Below, piece by piece: positions 25,196 to 30,674 of a DNA stretch of 38,415 nt (its first letter is position 1; each line of letters opens with the position of its first letter). The stretch lies in assembly GCA_947457925.1 (NCBI GenBank), contig CANGYA010000015.1, positions 1 to 38,415 of the forward strand, written 5' to 3'. Position numbers and translations under genes: made by a program. The stretch is from Cytophagales bacterium. GTDB taxonomy: Bacteria > Bacteroidota > Bacteroidia > Cytophagales > Thermoflexibacteraceae. A model generated the notes under the pieces. The model did not search any database and had not been told where the DNA came from. It saw nothing but the letters and a program-made list of their open reading frames with translations.

Positions 25196-25203
25196 CAAAA
25201 TTA
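25196..25203 (-). promoter_or_regulatory. -7 element TAATTTTG between siaB and siaC
   Basis: A minus-strand TAnnTTTG match 29 bases before siaC. The nearest TTTTTTG is only 14 bases further, short for the consensus. Confidence 0.3.
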
Positions 25204-25252
25204 GATAATTTAAAACGCAAAAAAGAATAAAGAGGCATTAAAATATTTACAA

Positions 25253-25816
25253 TTAATCTCCGCCAGCTCCTTTTACACGAGAAATAGTTAGTTTTAAAGA
25301 GAAAAAGGTGAGATGTTCGTCTATAGGTTCAAAATCAAAACGTAACTTTTGACCAGACTTACGAGCCATATCTACAAAACCCAAGCCAGCACCACCTTTT
25401 GGCGACAAACCGTCACTCCCTTTGATAATACTTTTATAGAGTTCTTTTAATCCTTCTTTGTCTAATAAATTAATTTCTTCTAATTTCCGAGAAATAGAAG
25501 GTACTTTTTCATTCGGCATAGCGTTGCCAGAAGTAATGACGTATGCCTCATCATATTTTCCAATCATGAAGATAGCGTTGTTTTTGCCGTAAGTTTCTAC
25601 GTCAAAACTTTCGGCGTGTTTACAGATATTTTGCAAACACTCTACCATCACATTAAATACTTTCCGCTTGACACTGGAATCTTCACCGAAAGAATCCATG
25701 TTCCGTTCTGCCATTGCAAGGACAGATTTTGTTACCTCTTGGGTAAACTCTCCCTCATAGACCAATATGAGGTTTTGGCGGAGCATGGTTTTATGAAGGT
25801 CATAGATATACTTCAT
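25253..25816 (-). CDS. siaB: SiaB-family protein kinase
   Basis: A 187-residue GHKL-type kinase of the SiaB family (DUF6272), which phosphorylates the neighbour SiaC. It has the N-box in FNVMVECLQNICKHAESF (Glu59, Asn63) and a glycine-rich ATP lid, LSPKGGAGLGFVDMARKSG. The C-terminal strand FFSLKLTISR closes the fold as in RsbW/SpoIIAB-like kinases. The motifs appear intact, so an active kinase is expected. It is co-directional with siaC. In Bacteroidota such pairs occur near PAS/GAF or PP2C proteins; none is seen here. A TATCTTTG element at 25855-25862 is a candidate promoter. Confidence 0.88.
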   Translation of the reverse strand: MKYIYDLHKTMLRQNLILVYEGEFTQEVTKSVLAMAERNMDSFGEDSSVKRKVFNVMVECLQNICKHAESFDVETYGKNNAIFMIGKYDEAYVITSGNAMPNEKVPSISRKLEEINLLDKEGLKELYKSIIKGSDGLSPKGGAGLGFVDMARKSGQKLRFDFEPIDEHLTFFSLKLTISRVKGAGGD

Positions 25817-25854
25817 CTTGTATGGATAGCTATGTTAGATAACTGTTATGACTA

Positions 25855-25862
25855 CAAAGATA
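25855..25862 (-). promoter_or_regulatory. -7 element TATCTTTG of siaB
   Basis: A minus-strand TAnnTTTG match 38 bases before the siaB ATG. A TTG (25888-25890) lies 25 bases further, longer than ideal. Confidence 0.4.
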
Positions 25863-25933
25863 TACTTTCCTTTGTGGTTTCGAGTTTCAAGATAAAAAAT
25901 TTTTTTTAAAACCAAATACTAAGGGTAAAAAAA

Positions 25934-26353
25934 TTAATTTTTTTGTGCCTTTACTAACTGCAAAAGCACCCACACATCTAAGCACCACAAGATAATAGCC
26001 TCTATGCCTACGTATTTTAGTGGAGAAAAAGTCCAGACATACAAAGGTTGTTGTAATATTTCTGCCCACAAAAAGCCATTGCACCACTCTAAGCCCCAAC
26101 AAATGCTGCCTGCGGTGAGGCAAATAGTCCAAAGATTGTAGTTTTTAGCCCTAAAAAATTTATCTACAAACAGCATAACAGCTAAGGCAATGCCCCAAGA
26201 AGGCAAGGTGCGGAAGGAAAACCAGTGGCTACTTTCGGTAGGATACACCCAACCGTATTCGCCAGTGGTAAGTTTATAGGCAAGGTTTTGTAACAATTCA
26301 AAAAACCAAAAAAAAGGGGTGTAGATGAATATAGTGAGTAGTAGCTTTTTCAT
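25934..26353 (-). CDS. small integral membrane protein of unknown function
   Basis: A 139-residue protein with about four hydrophobic helices: MKKLLLTIFIYTPFFWFFEL, then WGIALAVMLFVDKFF, LWTICLTAGSICWGLEW and YVGIEAIILWCLDVWVLLQL. It is rich in tryptophan and aromatics, with a conserved-looking loop GEYGWVYPTESSHWFSF. No family is recognised. It is probably monocistronic, with a TATTTTTG element 22 bases upstream, and divergent from the pirin gene. Confidence 0.65.
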   Translation of the reverse strand: MKKLLLTIFIYTPFFWFFELLQNLAYKLTTGEYGWVYPTESSHWFSFRTLPSWGIALAVMLFVDKFFRAKNYNLWTICLTAGSICWGLEWCNGFLWAEILQQPLYVWTFSPLKYVGIEAIILWCLDVWVLLQLVKAQKN

Positions 26354-26375
26354 ACATTTTGGGAGTTTATGGCTG

Positions 26376-26383
26376 CAAAAATA
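26376..26383 (-). promoter_or_regulatory. -7 element TATTTTTG of the membrane protein gene
   Basis: A minus-strand TAnnTTTG match 22 bases before the ATG at 26353. It faces the pirin promoter about 60 bases away. Confidence 0.42.
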
Positions 26384-26445
26384 GGGAGTTTTTTGTGTTA
26401 TGTGCTTTCTTAACCTACATTATGAAATTTTCGGAAAAAGAGCTA

Positions 26446-26453
26446 TATTTTTG
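26446..26453 (+). promoter_or_regulatory. -7 element TATTTTTG of the pirin gene
   Basis: A TAnnTTTG match 21 bases before the ATG at 26475. It supports that start over the internal ATG at 26649. Confidence 0.45.
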
Positions 26454-26474
26454 TAACAACAAAGTAAGTGGTGT

Positions 26475-27362
26475 ATGAACAGAAAAAATTTTATCAAAAA
26501 AGGGCTATTGGGGGCAGGAGCTTTGACAACAGGTGTGGCTTCGCTGCAAACTTTGGCGGGTTCGGCTGTTCCTTTGGCAGATTTATCTTTGGATATTTCT
26601 AAAATAGTAGGATTCAATCATTTACCTTATACTTCTTCTACAATTATGGCAAATACGGTATTGCACAAAGCAGATTCAAGAGGCTACGCCAATCATGGTT
26701 GGTTACAAAGCCGACATACTTTTAGTTTTGCGAGCTACTACAATCCAGAAAGAATGAACTTTGGTGTGTTAAGGGTGCTGAATGATGACTTGATAGCAGG
26801 TGGTACGGGCTTTGGCACACACCCACACGACAACATGGAGATTATTTCTATTCCATTGGAAGGGGATTTGGAACATAAAGACAGTATGGGCAATGTGGCG
26901 GTGATTCGTCATGGCGATATCCAAGTGATGAGTGCAGGTACGGGTATTCAACACAGTGAGCATAACAAAAATAAAGATAAGCAGACCAAGTTTTTGCAAA
27001 TTTGGGTGTTTCCGAATAAACGCAACGTACAGCCTCGTTACGACCAACTTACTTTGAATTTGGCAGATAGAAAGAACAAATTGCAACAAGTCTTGTCGCC
27101 AAATCCTGATGATGCGGGTGTGTGGATACACCAAGACGCATGGTTTCATTTGGGCAATTTTGACAAAGGTGTAAGCACTACTTACAACATGAAACTAAAA
27201 GGCAATGGCTTGTATATCTTTAACTTAGAAGGAGATATAAAAGTAAATGGGCAGTTGTTACACAGTAGAGATGGTTTTGGGATATGGGACACCGACCAAG
27301 TGCAGATTACGGCAGCAAGTAATGCGGAGTTTTTGTTAATGGAAGTGCCTATGACGGTTTAG
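26475..27362 (+). CDS. pirin family protein with N-terminal export-type signal
   Basis: A 295-residue bicupin of the pirin family. The first cupin keeps the metal ligands seen in pirins: GTHPHDNMEI (His116, His118) and GTGIQHSEHN (His160, Glu162). The core starts with MANTVLHKADSRGYANHGWL at residue 58 or so, which is where most cytosolic pirins begin. The extra 57 residues open with MNRKNFIKKGLLGAGALTTG, a Tat-like signal with an RK in place of RR. Bacterial pirins are metal-binding and some have quercetinase activity; the substrate here is unknown. The promoter position favours the long form, but an internal start at 26649 is possible. A perfect hairpin terminator follows. Confidence 0.88.
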   Translation: MNRKNFIKKGLLGAGALTTGVASLQTLAGSAVPLADLSLDISKIVGFNHLPYTSSTIMANTVLHKADSRGYANHGWLQSRHTFSFASYYNPERMNFGVLRVLNDDLIAGGTGFGTHPHDNMEIISIPLEGDLEHKDSMGNVAVIRHGDIQVMSAGTGIQHSEHNKNKDKQTKFLQIWVFPNKRNVQPRYDQLTLNLADRKNKLQQVLSPNPDDAGVWIHQDAWFHLGNFDKGVSTTYNMKLKGNGLYIFNLEGDIKVNGQLLHSRDGFGIWDTDQVQITAASNAEFLLMEVPMTV

Positions 27363-27395
27363 TCCTTCATTAGTTACACAATACCACTCCTAATA

Positions 27396-27439
27396 TTTTT
27401 GTGTAAAGTAGGGTTTGTAAACCCTACTTTACACAAAAA
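27396..27439. terminator. perfect 21-pair hairpin after the pirin gene
   Basis: The arms 27396-27416 and 27419-27439 are exact complements around a 2-base centre, with T5 and A5 ends, so it can stop transcription in both directions. Its symmetry and size resemble the other repeat hairpins, so it may also be mobile in origin. Confidence 0.7.
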
Positions 27440-27474
27440 TTGCTTGATATATACTGAAACTAAATTGGTTTTAA

Positions 27475-27528
27475 TCTGTAGCATAGGCTTTAGCCTGTGC
27501 CTACACAGGCTAAACCCTATGCTACAGA
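27475..27528. repeat. Family A inverted-repeat element, copy 3 (short loop)
   Basis: The 25-base arms at 27475-27499 and 27504-27528 (TCTGTAGCATAGGCTTTAGC...) are complementary except for one position, with a 4-base loop. The core is GGCTTTAGCC rather than GACTTTAGTC. It shares the gap with the pirin terminator. Confidence 0.8.
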
Positions 27529-27584
27529 AAATCCATTTTTGATTGAGTATAAATGCTTGTACTTGAATAAATTGTAAAATCTTG

Positions 27585-27616
27585 TTGCATTGCTACCAAA
27601 AACTTTGCTACTTTCG
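27585..27616 (+). promoter_or_regulatory. possible promoter of the 27640 gene and tsaE
   Basis: TTG at 27585-27587, 21 bases, then TACTTTCG at 27609-27616 (one mismatch to TAnnTTTG), 24 bases before the ATG. Confidence 0.35.
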
Positions 27617-27639
27617 TTGCAGTAAATCTTCAAAACAGC

Positions 27640-28113
27640 ATGGCAAAGGTTTCTTTACAAGACCAAAAACAACAATTATTGGCAGAAAGGGAAAATTACA
27701 AACAACATCTTTTGGGTGAAGTAAAAGACCTGAAAGACAATGCGTTGGCTGCCAAAGAGGTACTGCTGGAACAAGCAGTTGATTTCAAAAATGACTTGAT
27801 ACAAACTAAAAACCGTGTGTTATTGGTAGCAAGTGGGCTAATTATTGGTTATGTCGCATTTCGTGCTATCAAAGGTTTGTTAGATATTTTTGTGAAAGAC
27901 GACAGCCCCGCCATACCACTCCCCCCCGCCCCTACTTATGCGGTATATAACCCCGAAACTGAAAAAAAGGAAACTTTTTTAAGTGCCATTATAGACGAAA
28001 TAAAACGAGAAATGCTGTCTTTTTTATTGGCTTTTGCTAAAAAGAAATTACAAGAATTTTTAGAAGAATTATACGTACAACAAATGCAAAAAAATCAACC
28101 TAAAGAACAATAG
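27640..28113 (+). CDS. membrane-anchored hypothetical protein
   Basis: A 157-residue protein. A charged helical N-terminus of about 55 residues (MAKVSLQDQKQQLLAERENY...) is followed by one membrane helix near 58-78 (NRVLLVASGLIIGYVAFRAI). A proline-rich linker (PAIPLPPAPTYAVYN) and a C-terminal amphipathic helix pair (FLSAIIDEIKREMLSFLLAF, then AKKKLQEFLEELY) complete it. The general layout recalls YtxH-like or DUF3618-like envelope proteins, but no family is firmly recognised. It starts the transcript that contains tsaE, 13 bases downstream. Confidence 0.65.
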   Translation: MAKVSLQDQKQQLLAERENYKQHLLGEVKDLKDNALAAKEVLLEQAVDFKNDLIQTKNRVLLVASGLIIGYVAFRAIKGLLDIFVKDDSPAIPLPPAPTYAVYNPETEKKETFLSAIIDEIKREMLSFLLAFAKKKLQEFLEELYVQQMQKNQPKEQ

Positions 28114-28126
28114 GTTTTATTCTATC

Positions 28127-28564
28127 ATGTCATCACAACAATTTACGATACATTCTACTGATGAATTGCCCCAAATTGCAAAAGCCATTATTCAGTGGGC
28201 AGGAGAAGAAAAAATATGGTTGCTCAATGGCGAAATGGGAGCAGGAAAAACCACTTTAAGCAAGGCTATTTGTAAAGAATTAGGGGTAATAGACACCGTA
28301 AGTAGCCCTACATTTTCTATTGTCAATGAATACGCCACGCAAAAACACCAAACCATTTATCATTTTGACTTTTATCGGCTCAAAAATGAACGGGAAGCCT
28401 TAGACATAGGCGTAGAAGACTATTTTTATAGTGAAAATCTTTGCTTGATAGAGTGGGCAAGCCAAATTCCTTCGCTAATTCCAGCACAACATTTGGTAAT
28501 TAGCCTCCAAAAAGACTTAGAGAATCCTTCTCTGCGGGTCATTACTCTTGAAAAAGTCAAATAA
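28127..28564 (+). CDS. tsaE: tRNA threonylcarbamoyladenosine biosynthesis ATPase TsaE
   Basis: TsaE is the small P-loop ATPase that works with TsaB and TsaD to transfer the threonylcarbamoyl group to A37 of tRNAs reading ANN codons. The 145-residue protein shows Walker A NGEMGAGKTTLSK (Lys41), the switch SSPTFSIVNEY, the HFDFYRL strand and the CLIEWASQIPSLIP segment, all diagnostic. The length is normal. It ends against a perfect inverted repeat, and the convergent neighbour is the Sua5/TsaC gene, which makes the intermediate used by this same pathway. Confidence 0.95.
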   Translation: MSSQQFTIHSTDELPQIAKAIIQWAGEEKIWLLNGEMGAGKTTLSKAICKELGVIDTVSSPTFSIVNEYATQKHQTIYHFDFYRLKNEREALDIGVEDYFYSENLCLIEWASQIPSLIPAQHLVISLQKDLENPSLRVITLEKVK

Positions 28565-28581
28565 TTGGTAATTATTGAGGT

Positions 28582-28657
28582 ACGTTGGCAATGGTCGAAG
28601 ACCTTGACAACCGTATCATTTTAGACGATTGTCAAGGTCTTCGACCATTGCCAACGT
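28582..28657. repeat. perfect 29-bp inverted repeat between tsaE and Sua5/TsaC
   Basis: The arms 28582-28610 and 28629-28657 (ACGTTGGCAATGGTCGAAGA...) are exact complements around an 18-base loop. Pairing continues inward with one mismatch. Each arm contains its own mini-palindrome, GGTC-GAA-GACC. It lies between the 3' ends of two convergent genes and can act as a two-way terminator. Confidence 0.85.
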
Positions 28658-28680
28658 CTGTGCAAAGGCGAATGTACTGT

Positions 28681-29643
28681 TTACCTTGCAGCAGCTCTCC
28701 GCAGCCTATCATTAATGGCACGACCTAAATCTACATCTGGCACTTGTTCTGCCCAAATAGCCTCACAGCCCAACGCATCTAACTCACGCATATAGGCGAA
28801 TAAATGGCGGGCAGCCTCCGAAAAACTGCCTGTAGGTGATAAAACTCGTTGATTTTCAAGGGGTACAGCAGACACATAGTCTTGAAAAGATAAAATAGCC
28901 AATTTATTTTTATGTGGCGTATCAGACAATTTTTTTAACAAAGTAGCCCTATCCAACAATTCAAATGCTGTGTGTGGAGCATAATGACTTTTCAACTGCC
29001 CTGGGGCTTTTGGATTAGAACTCGAATGTTCTTGTAACTGTACTTTTCCTATCAAATTTTCTATGACTTCAATGGCTATTCCGCCTTTGCGGTAAATCGT
29101 AGGAACACCGCCCTCAAAGCCAATAATCGTAGATTCTACCCCTATTTGGCAAGCACCACCGTCTAATATGTACGGAATTTTATCGCCTAATTGTTGGGCT
29201 ACGTGCTGGGCAGTTGTAGGGCTAATATAACCAAAAGGGTTAGCACTTGGGGCTGCTAATGGATACGCTAAGGTTTTGAGCAATGCCAAAGCAAGAGGGT
29301 GTGCAGGAATACGCACCGCCACCAAAGGCAAACCACTTGTAACTAAGTCGGGTACGATACTTTTTTTGGGCAGCAAAAACGTAATAGCACCCGGTACTAA
29401 ATGTTGCGCCAATAAGGTAGCTTGTTCAGGAACTTCCGTTACAAATTGGTGCAATTTATCCCAGCTATCTGTATGGACAATGAGAGGGTCAAAAGACGGT
29501 CTTTGTTTGACCTTAAAAATTGCTAACACCGCCTTTTCATTCAAGGCATTGCCCGCCAAACCGTACACCGTTTCTGTGGGAATAGCTACTAATTGCCCAT
29601 TATCTAAATACTGTTTTGCCGTTTGAATATCTTGCCCAATCAT
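28681..29643 (-). CDS. L-threonylcarbamoyladenylate synthase, Sua5 type
   Basis: This enzyme makes threonylcarbamoyl-AMP from threonine, bicarbonate and ATP for tRNA t6A. The ATG at 29643 (MIGQDIQTAKQYLDN) is preferred; the frame continues upstream through a repeat element and is not expected to be translated. The YrdC domain (about 1-200) shows VAIPTETVYGLAGNA, KVKQRPSFDPLIVH, RIPAHPLALALL, PLAAPSANPFGYISPTTA and DGGACQIGVESTI. The C-terminal extension, KAPGQLKSHYAPHTAFELL, is the linker and Sua5 domain, so this is the long Sua5 form (320 residues) rather than short TsaC. It is convergent with tsaE. Confidence 0.93.
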   Translation of the reverse strand: MIGQDIQTAKQYLDNGQLVAIPTETVYGLAGNALNEKAVLAIFKVKQRPSFDPLIVHTDSWDKLHQFVTEVPEQATLLAQHLVPGAITFLLPKKSIVPDLVTSGLPLVAVRIPAHPLALALLKTLAYPLAAPSANPFGYISPTTAQHVAQQLGDKIPYILDGGACQIGVESTIIGFEGGVPTIYRKGGIAIEVIENLIGKVQLQEHSSSNPKAPGQLKSHYAPHTAFELLDRATLLKKLSDTPHKNKLAILSFQDYVSAVPLENQRVLSPTGSFSEAARHLFAYMRELDALGCEAIWAEQVPDVDLGRAINDRLRRAAAR

Positions 29644-29666
29644 TAAGACTTTAATTATGATGTTTT

Positions 29667-29741
29667 GTAGCATAGGCTTTAGCCTGTGCATTAATTAATT
29701 GGTTTTCAGTGTATAAATGCACAGGCTAAAGCCTATGCTAC
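29667..29741. repeat. Family A inverted-repeat element, copy 4 (perfect arms)
   Basis: The 24-base arms at 29667-29690 and 29718-29741 (GTAGCATAGGCTTTAGCCTG...) are exact complements. The loop, TTAATTAATTGGTTTTCAGT and on, resembles the loop of copy 5 (AATTAATTGATTAGCAATG). It sits between the Sua5 start and the end of the LytTR gene. Confidence 0.85.
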
Positions 29742-29809
29742 CTACCTTAATAATCTCTATTAAGACTTATTAATTTTTTTTTGCAAAGATAGTATTTCTG
29801 TTTTTCTTA

Positions 29810-30556
29810 TCACAACTTTATTTTATCGTGAAATGCTTGCACTTTTTCGGGAGAAACTTGTACCTCCGCACCATTTGACAACAAAACGGCATTGGCATTG
29901 GTGTATTTGCTGACTTTCCGCAAATTGACTAAAAAAGAACGGTGTATTCGCATAAAATCGGGGTGGTTTTGCAGCAATTCTTCAAAATATTTGATGTTTT
30001 TGCCTACATACAATTTCTGTTTTTCCGCAAAAACTTCTGTGTACGCCCCATCTGCCCTGAAATAAATAAGGTCTTTGGGTTCAAAAAAATATTTGCCTTC
30101 ACTTGTTGGAATACAAATTTTTGTGGGTGTGCTTGTATTCAAATTAGCTTTAAAAGTCTGCACTTGTTCGGCTGTTACTTTGAGTTTTTTGGTATTTTTC
30201 AACCTTGTTATAGCTCTTTCCAACTGTTCATCATCTATTGGCTTCAAAATATAGTCTATTGCAGCTAACTGAAAGGCTTTTACAGCATATTCACTATAAG
30301 CCGTAACAAAAACTATTTCAAAATTCATTTCATTTTCGTTGAAATAATCTAAAATTTCTAAACCACTATGGTTAGGCATTTCTATATCTAAAAACACCAC
30401 ATCTGGCTCATATTTCCGAATGGCTTTAATGCCTTCGGGCAAGTCTTTGCATTGTGCCAAGACTTGCACCTCTGCAAACTGTTCTTGCAGCATTTGTTGG
30501 AGTAAATGGCGTGCAGCCAACTCGTCATCAACAATAATAGCTTTGATTTGTTCCAT
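29810..30556 (-). CDS. LytTR-family response regulator
   Basis: A 248-residue regulator of the LytR/AlgR type. The receiver domain has the acidic pair IIVDDE at 8-13, the phospho-acceptor in VVFLDIEMPNHSG (Asp57), the switch FVTAYSEYA and the KPIDD lysine. A LytTR DNA-binding domain follows, from about residue 150, with YFRADGAYTEVF, GKNIKYFEELL, FMRIHRSFLVNL and VQVSPEKVQAF. Such regulators usually pair with a membrane sensor kinase of the YehU (His_kinase) type. None is adjacent, so it is an orphan here. It is divergent from tamL. Confidence 0.94.
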   Translation of the reverse strand: MEQIKAIIVDDELAARHLLQQMLQEQFAEVQVLAQCKDLPEGIKAIRKYEPDVVFLDIEMPNHSGLEILDYFNENEMNFEIVFVTAYSEYAVKAFQLAAIDYILKPIDDEQLERAITRLKNTKKLKVTAEQVQTFKANLNTSTPTKICIPTSEGKYFFEPKDLIYFRADGAYTEVFAEKQKLYVGKNIKYFEELLQNHPDFMRIHRSFLVNLRKVSKYTNANAVLLSNGAEVQVSPEKVQAFHDKIKL

Positions 30557-30588
30557 AGCACAATGTTACAGAGTTTAGGCGGTTTGCA

Positions 30589-30596
30589 CAAATCTA
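30589..30596 (-). promoter_or_regulatory. -7 element TAGATTTG of the response regulator gene
   Basis: A minus-strand TAnnTTTG match 32 bases before the ATG at 30556. No -33 match is visible. Confidence 0.38.
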
Positions 30597-30618
30597 ATTG
30601 AGAAAAGGGCTTTGTGCA

Positions 30619-30649
30619 TTGATTATCTCTTTAAGAATTGTCATCTTTG
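30619..30649 (+). promoter_or_regulatory. possible tamL promoter
   Basis: TTG at 30619-30621, a 20-base spacer, then CATCTTTG at 30642-30649 (one mismatch), 25 bases before the ATG at 30675. Confidence 0.4.
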
Positions 30650-30674
30650 CTTTAATGTCTTTTATAACTTACTT

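Noticed and set aside
29644-29691. Upstream extension of the Sua5/TsaC frame to 29691
   Set aside because: The extra 16 residues are read from the Family A hairpin and precede a normal Sua5 N-terminus (MIGQDIQTAK).
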